Source: Verrucomicrobiota bacterium
GTDB lineage: Bacteria; Verrucomicrobiota; Verrucomicrobiia; Opitutales; Opitutaceae
Direction of reading: 5' to 3'
NCBI GenBank assembly: GCA_016871755.1
Contig: VHCJ01000024.1
Location: forward strand, 1-45,798
DNA length: 45,798 nt
In this document: in pieces, positions 1-8,313 of the stretch
Layout of the letters: every line of letters starts with the position of its first letter
Numbering within the stretch: the stretch's first letter is position 1
Program-made: the position numbers and the translations under genes
The notes under the pieces: model-generated
Database searches by the model: none
Seen by the model: only the letters and a program-made list of their open reading frames with translations
Told to the model about the DNA's origin: nothing

Positions 1-20
1 AGGCCCGCCGAGCCGGGCCT
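1..20. terminator. Hairpin at the window edge
   Basis: A perfect 7-bp inverted repeat (AGGCCCG / CGGGCCT) encloses a 6-nt loop. No T-run follows on the plus strand, and the minus-strand continuation lies outside the window. It may terminate a gene to the left or be a leader structure for the Hcp-like gene that starts 15 nt downstream. Confidence 0.35.
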
Positions 21-34
21 TCCCTCCGCCAGGG

Positions 35-337
35 ATGGACAACCAGCGTCAGTCGTATCAACCTCAACCCATCACCCAGACCGAACTTAGGGGTGGCTCG
101 AAAATCCGTACCCCGTCAGGGACCCAGCGGCTAACCTACCAGACCATCACCCTGAAGGATGTAAGCGTCGCCTCGTTCAAGCAGAACGCGACCATCAAAA
201 CCGAGCCGCCGCTCGAGGAGATTGCGCTCACCTACAAATCGATCGAAGTGAGCTACTATCGGCTCGATACCCTGGGCCGGTCCGCGCGGGTTTGGAACTA
301 CGGTTGGAACTTCGCGACCAATTCACCGATCCCGTGA
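35..337 (+). CDS. Hcp-family-like protein, probably partial
   Basis: The last 70 or so residues resemble the C-terminal half of Hcp tube proteins of type VI secretion: a 'TITLKDVSVASF' strand, a Pro/Glu-Glu segment followed by 'ALTYKSIEVSYY', and a final 'WNYGWNFATN' strand. Full Hcp proteins have about 160-170 residues; only 100 follow this ATG. The frame stays open to the left edge of the window, so the gene may begin outside it. The residues upstream of the ATG (Pro/Arg-rich) and the first 30 after it do not look like the Hcp N-terminal barrel. No other type VI gene is visible. It could be a truncated Hcp, a stand-alone Hcp-like secreted protein, or the 3' end of a longer gene. Family similarity is read from sequence; a role in secretion is not shown. 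Confidence 0.55.
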   Translation: MDNQRQSYQPQPITQTELRGGSKIRTPSGTQRLTYQTITLKDVSVASFKQNATIKTEPPLEEIALTYKSIEVSYYRLDTLGRSARVWNYGWNFATNSPIP

Positions 338-385
338 TTCCGTCACCGTGACCCACCGCTGAGCGGCGGCCGAGGGACGGAATCA
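335..385 (+). terminator. Inverted repeat over the Hcp-like stop codon
   Basis: A perfect 10-bp inverted repeat (335-344 TGATTCCGTC, 376-385 GACGGAATCA) begins at the TGA stop of the Hcp-like gene. A small nested stem (CCGC/GCGG) lies near 356-366. There is no T-run, so if it ends transcription it would be a hairpin-only or Rho-assisted terminator. Confidence 0.35.
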
Positions 386-476
386 GGTGGACCCGGGGGC
401 TCCGGGGCCCCTCCGCGCTTGATCCGTTCCGGCCGCACGGGGGACCAGAGCCCTGCGCGGAAGCGAGGGGCGGGCC

Positions 477-1970
477 CTAGCTCCACAGACCCAGGCGGCG
501 GCCTTCCCAGTAGGAGGCGACGATGTTCTCCGGCATTTCGCTGCTCAGGAAGCGGGTGAAGTAGTTCACCGCCGGGGGCACCTGCCGGCCATCCGGATCG
601 GAAATCCAGAGCAGGTGGCGCGGCCGGAGCCGCCGGAGCGTGGTCGCAGCGAACGCCGCCGCCTCGTCGCGCAGGTCGGGACAGTGCCGGGCCACCACGA
701 GGGCGGTCCACTGGAAGCGCGCCAGACAGTCGCCATAGACCCACTTCGAGGCGAAGGACAGCATGGGATGTCCGCCGAACCACTCCTCCCGCGGCAGGCG
801 GCGCGTCATCTCCACCGGCCGCCAGGAGCGATCCCGCGAGGACACGAGGAACCAATAGAGGTAGTTCCAGTGGACGGGATCGAATCCGACCGGGTGGTCG
901 GCCCACCACAGCCCGAGCACGCGCTGCAAGTCCGCGCGCGGGAACAGGTCCGGAACGCACTCATGGATGATGGACGCCGCGATCGCCGTGAACTGCGAGT
1001 GCTGGATCTGCTCCCAGTGGGCGAATTCCCCCTCGTCGACACGGGCTCCGGCGATCACGTCCCAGCGCTTCGCCGTGTACGAGCCCTGCCGGAACTGGTC
1101 GATGATCGCGTCGAGGCGGGCCCGCTTCTGCCAGATGCCGGAACGCACGACGAACTGGTAGGCGTCGCGGTACTTCTCCTCGCCCGTAACGCGGTACGCC
1201 GCCGCCACCAGCGCGGCCATGATGGCGTTGTAGTCGGAGCCATCGAGCCGGTTGTTCCACGCTCCGCCGGTGCGATTGAAGATCGTGTAATCGACGCGGA
1301 TCTGGTGGTCGGCGACGGCCTTGAGCATGGCCCGGATCTCGGCCTGCTCAGAAGGGCTGGCGACCGGGAGAAAGGACCACAGTCCCCACAGCAGGTGCAG
1401 GTACTGGTCCCCGGTGGTGTGGGCGGAGTACTCGAAATGGAACGGCTTCCCCATGAAGCCAGGCACCCCGGCGTCGACGCCGAACTGATAGATCCGACGG
1501 AGCGACGCGAAGGCGGCGCGCGCCGCGACCAGCGCCTCAACCTCGCCGCTGGCCTGATACCGGATGCTCTGCGCGGCGAGGTGCGAGCCGGAGGACGTGA
1601 TCGAGTTCTCGTTGTTGAAGAAGTCGGTGATCGACTTGAAGTGATGCCCGAAGTTGAAGCTGAACTGGTCCATGCCCGCCATGTCCGCCTCGGCGACCGG
1701 GCGCAGCCCGTCCGCCGCCACGAACGGCATGCAGAGCAGGATGCCGCTGGGATGACGACGGCCGAGCGAGGCGAGCCGCTCGACCCGGCGAGCCTTCACC
1801 TCCGGCGACTGCCGGCGGAAGTCCGGCAGGAGTGAATCCAGCGGGCTGGACACTTCGTCATCCGGCTCGCTGCCAGCCGTCCCCGGCACGGAGCAGAGCA
1901 AGGCGGCGCCGGTCGCCGCCGCCATGCGGAGGAACGCGCGACGGTCGGTCAGGGGGAGATCGGTCGGCAT
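477..1970 (-). CDS. Tat-exported alpha-helical protein of unknown function
   Basis: A 497-residue protein. The N-terminus carries a twin-arginine signal (Arg10-Arg11 in 'DRRAFLRM'), then a hydrophobic Ala-rich segment and a likely cleavage site near residue 33. This implies export in folded form. The mature part is rich in Trp, Tyr and Phe, with helical segments such as 'DYNAIMAALVAAAYRVTGEE' that recall alpha/alpha-toroid folds of glycosidases and polysaccharide lyases. I recognise no catalytic signature and assign no activity. The start is the ATG directly before the Tat motif; the same frame runs on upstream antisense to the next gene, which is not credible coding. It is divergent from the sulfatase-maturase gene, with about 207 nt between the starts, so shared regulation is possible. 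Confidence 0.7.
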   Translation of the reverse strand: MPTDLPLTDRRAFLRMAAATGAALLCSVPGTAGSEPDDEVSSPLDSLLPDFRRQSPEVKARRVERLASLGRRHPSGILLCMPFVAADGLRPVAEADMAGMDQFSFNFGHHFKSITDFFNNENSITSSGSHLAAQSIRYQASGEVEALVAARAAFASLRRIYQFGVDAGVPGFMGKPFHFEYSAHTTGDQYLHLLWGLWSFLPVASPSEQAEIRAMLKAVADHQIRVDYTIFNRTGGAWNNRLDGSDYNAIMAALVAAAYRVTGEEKYRDAYQFVVRSGIWQKRARLDAIIDQFRQGSYTAKRWDVIAGARVDEGEFAHWEQIQHSQFTAIAASIIHECVPDLFPRADLQRVLGLWWADHPVGFDPVHWNYLYWFLVSSRDRSWRPVEMTRRLPREEWFGGHPMLSFASKWVYGDCLARFQWTALVVARHCPDLRDEAAAFAATTLRRLRPRHLLWISDPDGRQVPPAVNYFTRFLSSEMPENIVASYWEGRRLGLWS

Positions 1971-2177
1971 GGCAGGGAGACGGATCGAGCGGGGATGCGG
2001 GATGCGCGGACAGGAATACGGGGCGGCCTCGGCACCGTGCGCGCGCCGACGATCCCCGACCGTGGCGGATCGGGCGCCTCTCCGCAAGGCTGGCCCCGGC
2101 GGGGGCGCGGGTCCGTGCAGCGGCGGCTTGCTCCGGATCGGAGTTTCGTCCCTCGTCAGGACACGCCTCCCGCGCTC

Positions 2178-3464
2178 GTGCCTGAATCCCCCACCCGCTC
2201 CCCGGAACGCGTCGCGCACGCCCCGTTCCACCTGATGACCAAGCCGGTGGGGTCGCTGTGCAACCTCAACTGCACGTACTGCTACTACCTCGAGAAGGCT
2301 CACCTCTATCCCGACACCGCCAACTTCCGGATGCGCCCAGAAGTGCTGGAGGCGTATGTGCGCGACTACATTGCGGCCCAGCCGGGAAACACGGTCAGCT
2401 TCGCCTGGCAGGGCGGAGAACCCACGCTCCTCGGCGTCGACTTCTTCCGCGACGTCGTCGCCCTGCAGCAGCGCCATGCCGGGGGCAAGACGATCGAGAA
2501 TGCGCTCCAGACCAACGCGGTGCTGCTGAATGACGAATGGGCGGAGTTCCTCGCGGCGCAGCGCTTCCTCGTGGGGGTGAGCATCGACGGCCCGCGCGCG
2601 CTGCACGACGCCTACCGCGTTGACCGCGGCAACGCTCCGACCTTCGACCGCGTGGTGGCGGGGCTCGCGGTGCTCAAGAAGCACGCCGTCGAGTTCAACA
2701 CGCTCACCACGGTCCACCGCTCGAATGTCGGCCACCCGCTTGAGGTCTACCGCTTCCTTCGCGACGCCGGCTCCGGCTACGTGCAGTTCATCCCGATCGT
2801 CGAGCGGGCCGCGCCGGAGACCGAGACCCGGGGCCTGTGGCTGGCCGAGCCACCGGACGGGGACGAGGCGGCGACGCTCGACCGCCAGGTCACGCCGTGG
2901 AGCGTGCGACCAGCGGAGTACGGCAACTTCCTCTGCCGCATCTTTGATGAATGGGTGCAGCGAGACGTCGGCCGCGTGTTCGTCCAGCACTTCGACGCCG
3001 CGCTGGCCAACTGGATGGGGCAGCCGGCCGGGATCTGCGTCTTCTCCCCCACCTGCGGTCGGGCCCTCGCCGTCGAGCACAACGGCGACGTGTACAGCTG
3101 CGACCACTACGTGTATCCCCGCTATCGGCTCGGCAACCTGCTGAATGACTCGCTGGCCGGCATGGTGGACTCCCCCGCGCAGCGGGCGTTCGGCGAGGCC
3201 AAGGCCGCCACCCTCCCCGCGTATTGCCGCTCCTGCCCGGTGCGCTTCGCCTGCCACGGGGAATGCCCGAAGCACCGGTTCCTGACCACCCCCGACGGCG
3301 AACCGGGGCTGAACTACCTCTGCGCGGCCTACACGCGCTTCTTCCAGCACATCGACTCACCCATGCGCACCATGGCCGCCCTGCTCGCCAGCAATCGGGC
3401 CCCGGCAGACATCATGCAGCTCCCGCGGAGTCAGTGGATCCGGAGCACACTCCGGAAGCGTTGA
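2178..3464 (+). CDS. Anaerobic sulfatase-maturating enzyme (radical SAM/SPASM)
   Basis: anSME enzymes oxidise a Cys or Ser of sulfatases to the catalytic formylglycine, using S-adenosylmethionine and three [4Fe-4S] clusters in the cytoplasm. The radical SAM motif CX3CX2C is at residues 28, 32 and 35 ('CNLNCTYCYYLEK'). The C-terminal SPASM region is typical of the family: 'CVFSPTCGRALAVEHNGD', then 'YSCDHYVYP', 'CRSCPVRFACHGECPKHR' and a last Cys near 'LNYLC'. Family members open with a phrase like 'PFHLMTKP', so the start must lie before the ATG at 2235. GTG at 2178 gives 428 residues, a usual length. An ATG at 1995 is possible but adds an Arg/Gly/Pro-rich leader and leaves only 24 nt to the divergent gene. 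No Cys/Ser-type sulfatase lies in the window, so the client is encoded elsewhere or is unrecognised. Confidence 0.9.
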   Translation: MPESPTRSPERVAHAPFHLMTKPVGSLCNLNCTYCYYLEKAHLYPDTANFRMRPEVLEAYVRDYIAAQPGNTVSFAWQGGEPTLLGVDFFRDVVALQQRHAGGKTIENALQTNAVLLNDEWAEFLAAQRFLVGVSIDGPRALHDAYRVDRGNAPTFDRVVAGLAVLKKHAVEFNTLTTVHRSNVGHPLEVYRFLRDAGSGYVQFIPIVERAAPETETRGLWLAEPPDGDEAATLDRQVTPWSVRPAEYGNFLCRIFDEWVQRDVGRVFVQHFDAALANWMGQPAGICVFSPTCGRALAVEHNGDVYSCDHYVYPRYRLGNLLNDSLAGMVDSPAQRAFGEAKAATLPAYCRSCPVRFACHGECPKHRFLTTPDGEPGLNYLCAAYTRFFQHIDSPMRTMAALLASNRAPADIMQLPRSQWIRSTLRKR

Positions 3465-3642
3465 CGCGAGGAACGCGCGGAAGACGACCCGTTCAAACCG
3501 GGATCGCGAGCTCGCTCTCAAGTGGCGCCCGACCCGGCACCAGCCCCGGGGGAGAGGGCCCGCGCAGGCCAAGACCGCGACCGCGCTCCGGAGTCGTTCC
3601 GCCCCACCGGCGGCGGGACGGCGGCTCGCGCCCTCAGAGACT

Positions 3643-4170
3643 TCAGGGTGAAGCCGCCGGGCGCTGCGGTACGCGGCGCAGGCGGTTGATGTCGTAACCC
3701 TGCTGCCTCAACTCGTCGACCAAGGCGGCGTAGTCGGACTCGGCGATCGTCGGCGTGCGGGCCATGATCCACACGTAGTCGCGCTTGTTGCGGCCGATCA
3801 CCGTACGGCTGTAGTCGGGCGAAAGATGAGTGATGAGGAACTCGGCCTTGAACGGCCAGACGAACTGCATCCGCCATTCGGACTTGTGCACCGGGTCGAT
3901 CACGAATCCACGCGGGCGGTACTCCTTCCGCGGACCATCGAAGCTCCCCTTGTTGAACGTGAAGATGGTCTGGATCGTGCCGTCAGGCTGGAGCTGGTAC
4001 TCCTCGATTGCGTTGTAGGCCTCAGTCTCGATGAACGTCGGGATGCAAGCGATCACGTACCAAGGCCCCATGAAACGCGGCAGATCGAGGTAATCCACCG
4101 TCTTCAACGGCGGCAGGGGCGTCGCGCAACCGGTAAGAAACAAGGCCAGCAGGGGAACAAACACTCTCAT
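3643..4170 (-). CDS. blc: Outer-membrane lipocalin lipoprotein, Blc type
   Basis: A 175-residue lipoprotein. The signal peptide ends in the lipobox LTGC with the lipidated Cys at residue 15. The lipocalin GxW motif is at 35-37 ('GPWYVIACIP'). The second half closely follows bacterial Blc ('YVWIMARTPTIAESDYAAL' and 'GYDINRLRRVPQ'). Blc proteins bind fatty acids or lysophospholipids at the outer membrane and are often stress-induced. Length matches the family. It stands alone on its strand, divergent from the PHP gene across 229 nt. Membrane anchoring follows from the lipobox; the ligand is not known from sequence. Confidence 0.92.
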   Translation of the reverse strand: MRVFVPLLALFLTGCATPLPPLKTVDYLDLPRFMGPWYVIACIPTFIETEAYNAIEEYQLQPDGTIQTIFTFNKGSFDGPRKEYRPRGFVIDPVHKSEWRMQFVWPFKAEFLITHLSPDYSRTVIGRNKRDYVWIMARTPTIAESDYAALVDELRQQGYDINRLRRVPQRPAASP

Positions 4171-4354
4171 GCCTGAACGTTACCCGGATCCGGCGGGTCG
4201 GCAACTCGGCCCACCGCAAAGAAGGATCGATTCGACCGTGGCGCGATCGGGCCCGACCGAGCCACCGCGCTCGCCCAGGCCCAGGTGATCGTCCACATCG
4301 TCTCCGCCCGCTGAGCGGCGACGCGGCTGGCACCCCGTTGTCACCGGCTTAGGG

Positions 4355-4383
4355 TTGACAGCCCGGACCCCGCACTCCGGGCT
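4355..4383 (+). promoter_or_regulatory. TTGACA box overlapping an inverted repeat before the PHP gene
   Basis: A consensus -35 hexamer TTGACA at 4355-4360 is followed by a perfect 8-bp inverted repeat (4360-4367 AGCCCGGA, 4376-4383 TCCGGGCT) with an 8-nt loop. The start codon is at 4400. No good -10 hexamer sits 17 nt downstream. The repeat could be an operator or a 5' leader hairpin. Confidence 0.35.
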
Positions 4384-4399
4384 GGAATTCAGCCCCATC

Positions 4400-5713
4400 A
4401 TGATCCGCCCCGCCCGACTCCGGCTCGCCCTCGTCCTCCTCACCCTCGGCGTGGCCGGTGCCTCCGCGCAGCCCAGCGAGAGCCGCTGGTGGCGGGGAAA
4501 TCTCCACACCCACTCGCTCTGGAGCGATGGAGACGATTATCCCGAGATGATCGCCGACTGGTACAAGAGCCGCGGCTATCACTTCCTCGCCTTCTCCGAC
4601 CACGACATCCTTCAGGAGGGACAACGCTGGCTGCCACTCCAAGGGAGTGTCTCCTTCGCCGGCACGGTCACCCACGGCGGCGGCGGCGAGGTCCTCCAGA
4701 AGTACCTGCAACGCTTCGGTCCGGTCTGGGTCGAGCAGCGCCGCAGCGATGGCGTCCAAGAGGTCCGCCTGAAGCCGCTGTCCGAATTCCGGGCTCTATT
4801 CGAAGAACCCGGGCGATTCCTGCTCATCCCCGCGCTGGAGATCACCCACCGGGAAACCGTCGCCGCCGACGGCACGAAGCAGACCGCCACCGTCCATCTC
4901 AACACCCTCAATCTCCGCGAGGTCGAGGCCAAGCCCAGCGGGTCCACGGTGCTCGAACTGCTCCAGCGCACCGTCGATGCCGTCTATGCCCAGCGCGAGC
5001 GCACCGGGCAGGCCATGTTCCCCCACGTCAACCATCCCAATTTCCGCTGGGGCATCACGCCCGACGATTTGATGCGCGTTCGCGGGCTGCGATTCTTCGA
5101 GGTCTACAACGGGCATCCGCAGGTCAACAACGAGGGCGACGCCGAACACCCCTCGACCGAGCGCCTCTGGGATCTCGCGTTGACCCACCGGTTGACCGAC
5201 CTGGGACTCGGAATCCTTTACGGCATCGCGACCGATGACTCCCACCACTACCACGAGCAAGCCATCGGGCGGAGCAATTCGGGTCGGGGCTGGGTCATGG
5301 TCCGCGCATCCCATCTCACGCCCGAGTCCCTGATTCGAGCCATGGAGGCCGGCGACTTCTATGGGAGTTCCGGCGTGACGCTGGCCGACGTGCGCCGCAC
5401 GGGCGGAGTCCTCGAGGTGGACATCCGTCCCGAGGCGGGCGTCACGTACGAGACCCGCTTCATCGGCACCTCCCTGCGCGAAGGCCGCCCGGTCCAGCCC
5501 GAGGCGCTCGGCGCGGAACTGGCGCGCTCCACGGACCTTCGGAGCCGCTACGTGCTCCATGCCGATGACCTGTACGTGCGGGCGGTGATCACGGCCTCCC
5601 GCCCCCACGCGAACGGCAGCGTCGCCGACGAACTCGAGCGGGCATGGACGCAGCCGGTCGTGAACGAGCAGCATCCCGCCCTGCGCCCGGAGGCGGCTCC
5701 GGCTCCCCGCTAG
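4400..5713 (+). CDS. Secreted PHP-domain metal-dependent phosphoesterase-like protein
   Basis: A 437-residue protein with a signal peptide ending at ASA|Q (residue 23), so probably periplasmic. The mature part opens with the PHP metal-binding motif 'GNLHTHSLWSDG' (His36, His38), followed by 'AFSDHD', 'HVNHPNFRWG' and 'ATDDSHHYHE', which supply the further His and Asp ligands. PHP domains use bi- or trinuclear metal centres for phosphoester or related hydrolysis. The exported forms are poorly characterised and the substrate cannot be read. The ATG at 4400 was chosen because it starts the signal peptide; an earlier in-frame start at 4355 would bury it. The 3' end overlaps the convergent permease gene by 4 nt. 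Confidence 0.8.
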   Translation: MIRPARLRLALVLLTLGVAGASAQPSESRWWRGNLHTHSLWSDGDDYPEMIADWYKSRGYHFLAFSDHDILQEGQRWLPLQGSVSFAGTVTHGGGGEVLQKYLQRFGPVWVEQRRSDGVQEVRLKPLSEFRALFEEPGRFLLIPALEITHRETVAADGTKQTATVHLNTLNLREVEAKPSGSTVLELLQRTVDAVYAQRERTGQAMFPHVNHPNFRWGITPDDLMRVRGLRFFEVYNGHPQVNNEGDAEHPSTERLWDLALTHRLTDLGLGILYGIATDDSHHYHEQAIGRSNSGRGWVMVRASHLTPESLIRAMEAGDFYGSSGVTLADVRRTGGVLEVDIRPEAGVTYETRFIGTSLREGRPVQPEALGAELARSTDLRSRYVLHADDLYVRAVITASRPHANGSVADELERAWTQPVVNEQHPALRPEAAPAPR

Positions 5714-6669
5714 GACGACCGGCCGCGGCGGTATTGGTCGAGCGTGACGGCGGCGACGATGATGCCGCCGGTGACGATCTCCTGCACCCAGTTCGACATT
5801 TCCAGCTTGGTGCAGCCGTTGTTCACCACCGTCATGATGAGCGCTCCGATCATCGTGCCGAGGATCGTGCCCCGGCCCCCCGACAGGCTGGCTCCTCCGA
5901 TCACGACTGCGGCGATGATGTTCAACTCCAACCCGACCGCGGTCGTCGGATCGCCGCCGGTCAGGTAGGAAAACTGCAACACGCCCGCGAGCCCGGCGAA
6001 CCCCGCGCCCACCGCGTAAATCCAGATCTTGGTGCGGTCCACCGCGACGCCGCAGAGGCGCGCCGTGGACTCATTCGACCCGATGGCGAAGATGTGCCGC
6101 CCGAACCGCGTGTAGCGGAGAACCCCCGCCACCACGACGGCCATGATGGCCATGATCCAGACGCCGCCTGGCAGGAAGCGCGCGCTGAGTTGCATGAGGT
6201 CGTTCAGCCACGTCGGCTCCGGATAGATGGGTTGCTCCCCGGCCAGTCCCTTGGCCGCGCCGCGGAGGATGCCCATCATGCCCAGCGTGACGATGAACGG
6301 CATCAACCGAAGCCGGGTCACCAGCAGGCCCGACACCGCGCCCATCGCGACGCCGAGACCGATGGCGCCGCCGGCCGCGATCAGGGGCGGCGCCCCCGCC
6401 TGCAAGAGCAGCGCAAGCACGACTGCGGCCAGCGCGATGATCGATCCGAACGACAGGTCCACTCCACCCGAGATCACGATCAACGTCATCCCGATCGCGC
6501 CCGTGCCAATCACGGCCGTCTGCTGCAGCATGATCGCCGAGTTGTCCCACGTCACGAACCGGTCGAAGCGCAGGATCGCGAACAGCGCGTACACCGCCAC
6601 GAGGGCGAGGAACGGTGCGAGGGCACCGAGGATGCGCCGGGGGGAGGCGGGCGGAGAGTCGGAAGACAC
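5710..6669 (-). CDS. Sugar-type ABC transporter permease (RbsC family)
   Basis: A 319-residue inner-membrane protein with a row of hydrophobic helices and RbsC family signatures: 'TLIVISGGVDLSFGSIIALA' in the first third, 'FIVTLGMMGILRGAAKGLAG' in the middle, and 'IAAVVIGGASLSGGRGTILG' near the end. RbsC-type permeases pair with a periplasmic binding protein and a double-domain ATPase to import sugars or related small molecules. It is 72 nt downstream of the binding-protein gene on the same strand. No RbsA-type ATPase gene lies between them or next to them, so the ATPase must be encoded elsewhere. Confidence 0.9.
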   Translation of the reverse strand: MSSDSPPASPRRILGALAPFLALVAVYALFAILRFDRFVTWDNSAIMLQQTAVIGTGAIGMTLIVISGGVDLSFGSIIALAAVVLALLLQAGAPPLIAAGGAIGLGVAMGAVSGLLVTRLRLMPFIVTLGMMGILRGAAKGLAGEQPIYPEPTWLNDLMQLSARFLPGGVWIMAIMAVVVAGVLRYTRFGRHIFAIGSNESTARLCGVAVDRTKIWIYAVGAGFAGLAGVLQFSYLTGGDPTTAVGLELNIIAAVVIGGASLSGGRGTILGTMIGALIMTVVNNGCTKLEMSNWVQEIVTGGIIVAAVTLDQYRRGRSS

Positions 6670-6741
6670 GGGCGGGGCGAAGAGGTGGCGGACCCGGTCC
6701 GAGGCCTCCCCCGGATTCGTCGCGGCACCCGGGACGCGGGC

Positions 6742-7710
6742 TCAGGGCGAGGCGAGGATCGCCTTGGTTTCGGGCGTATCGATGGTCTCGAGCGTGACGA
6801 GCGCGCACCCGGTGTCGACGCGGGGCTCGACCTTCTGTCCCCGCAGCTGGGCCACCGCCACCTTGACGCCGAGGTAGCCCATGCGGGAGGGATTCTGCGC
6901 GACCAAGCCTTGAATTTCGCCGCGGCGCAAGGCCTGCAGCAACGCGGAAGACGTGTCGAAGCCCACGAACGTCTTCTTGCCCGCGAGGCCCGTCTGGCGC
7001 AGCGCCAGCAGCATGCCTTGGGTGGTCGATTCGTTCGGGCAGAAGATACCATCCGCCTCCCGCAGGCGATCAATCAGGTTCAGCGCCGTGTCCTGGGCCT
7101 GGCTGACGGTGGCGCCGCCGTAGCGATTCTTCACCGTCACCTCGATCCCGGGGTGCCGGGCGATCGCGGCCAGGAAACCTGACTCCCGCTCGTCGGTGCT
7201 GGCGGAACCCTCCAAGCATCGCAGGAGAACGACCTTGCCCTTGCCCCCGAGGCGGCGCGCGAGTTCCTCCCCGCCCATCTCACCCCCGCGGAAATTGTCC
7301 GTCGCCACGAGGCTGACGAAATCCCGACCCACCTCCGCCCGCAGCGCGGAGTCAATGATCACGACCGGGATGCCGGCCGTCGTGGCGCTGCGCACCGGCC
7401 CGGCGAGCGCCGTCGCGTCCAGCGGAGCGAGGACGATGGCCGAAACCTTGGACGCCACGAACTGCTGGACGACGCTGATCTGCTGCGCGCGGTCGTCCTC
7501 CTTCATCGGGCCCTTCCAGATGATCGCCACATCCTCCTCGGCTCCGGCCTTCCGGGCCCCCGCCTCGACGCCCTTCCAGAACGCGTGCGTCGAGCCCTTG
7601 GGCACGACCGCAATCTGCAGGCGCTCGGCCGCACGAGCCGAATCAATGAAACAAGCCAGGGCACCGGCGAGGACCAGCGCGGGAAGTGAACGACGAAGAA
7701 GGCGGATCAT
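6742..7710 (-). CDS. Periplasmic sugar-binding protein (RbsB-like)
   Basis: A 322-residue protein. An Arg-rich start and hydrophobic segment form a signal peptide ending at 'DSARA|AERLQ'. The rest follows the ribose/galactose-binding protein fold: 'IAVVPKGSTHAFWKGVEAGA' at the N-terminus, 'VSAIVLAPLDATAL', 'IPVVIIDSAL', 'VATDNFRGGEMGGEEL', and 'FVGFDTSSALLQALRRGEIQ' in the second lobe. The start at 7710 is chosen because it begins the signal peptide; an upstream ATG at 7758 would add 16 residues. It lies between ridA (44 nt upstream) and the permease, suggesting one operon. The ligand is unknown. RidA and the divergent amidase nearby allow a nitrogen-containing ligand, which is inference only. 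Confidence 0.87.
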   Translation of the reverse strand: MIRLLRRSLPALVLAGALACFIDSARAAERLQIAVVPKGSTHAFWKGVEAGARKAGAEEDVAIIWKGPMKEDDRAQQISVVQQFVASKVSAIVLAPLDATALAGPVRSATTAGIPVVIIDSALRAEVGRDFVSLVATDNFRGGEMGGEELARRLGGKGKVVLLRCLEGSASTDERESGFLAAIARHPGIEVTVKNRYGGATVSQAQDTALNLIDRLREADGIFCPNESTTQGMLLALRQTGLAGKKTFVGFDTSSALLQALRRGEIQGLVAQNPSRMGYLGVKVAVAQLRGQKVEPRVDTGCALVTLETIDTPETKAILASP

Positions 7711-7754
7711 GGGGTGAAGGGGGCGACAGAGAAAAGAAGGGCCGAGGAGCGGAA

Positions 7755-8216
7755 TCAATCCTGCAACTCCACCACGACCTGAATCTCGGTCGTGGCATTC
7801 CGGGGCAGGCCGCAGACCGCGACCGCCGCGCGGGCGTGCCGCCCCGCGTCGCCAAAGAGGGCGACGAAGAGGTCACTCGCCCCGTTGACCACCGCCGGGC
7901 TGTCCGCGAACCCGTTGATCGCGTTGACATAGCCGCTGACGAAGACGATCCGGCGCACCCGTTCCAGCGATCCGACGGCCGCCTTGATGTTCGTCAGGGT
8001 GGCAAGCGCGCAGATCCGCGCCGAGTCGTAACCGGACTGGACGGTCTGCTCGCGCCCCACCTGACCCGTATGGGTCAACTCGCCGTTGTAGGCGCTGATC
8101 GTGCCGGCGCAGTAGAGCAGGTTGCCGGTCCGCACCGTGGGCACGTAATTGCCGGCGGCGGCCGGGGGATTCGGGAGGGCCAGACCCATTCCCTTGAGGG
8201 TATCCTCGATCGTCAT
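7755..8216 (-). CDS. RidA family enamine/imine deaminase-like protein
   Basis: RidA proteins hydrolyse reactive enamines/imines made by PLP enzymes such as threonine dehydratase. This 153-residue member belongs to the longer RidA subgroup (about 150 rather than 128 residues). The C-terminal motif 'HARAAVAVCGLPRNATTEIQ' keeps the Arg and Glu that match Arg105 and Glu120 of E. coli RidA. 'LLYCAGTISAYNGEL' is the usual first core strand. It is the first gene of the apparent ridA / binding protein / permease operon and is divergent from an amidase gene with 97 nt between the starts. Confidence 0.88.
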   Translation of the reverse strand: MTIEDTLKGMGLALPNPPAAAGNYVPTVRTGNLLYCAGTISAYNGELTHTGQVGREQTVQSGYDSARICALATLTNIKAAVGSLERVRRIVFVSGYVNAINGFADSPAVVNGASDLFVALFGDAGRHARAAVAVCGLPRNATTEIQVVVELQD

Positions 8217-8313
8217 GGTTCATGCAGACTCAGCCCGGCGCCACCGCGAGGCAAAGCGATTCGGACGCGGAACCCGGTTGCGCCGCGCAGCGCTTCGTCC
8301 GAGGCTCCGTCCG

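Noticed and set aside
615-1835. 406-codon plus-strand frame
   Set aside because: Antisense to the Tat-exported protein; Arg/Gly/Pro-rich shadow of high-GC coding DNA.
477-3350. 957-codon minus-strand frame
   Set aside because: Only the part up to 1970 is real; beyond that it runs antisense through the clear radical SAM gene and is low-complexity.
5644-7182. 512-codon plus-strand frame
   Set aside because: Antisense to the RbsC-type permease and the binding protein; no family signature and repetitive Arg/Asp/His composition.
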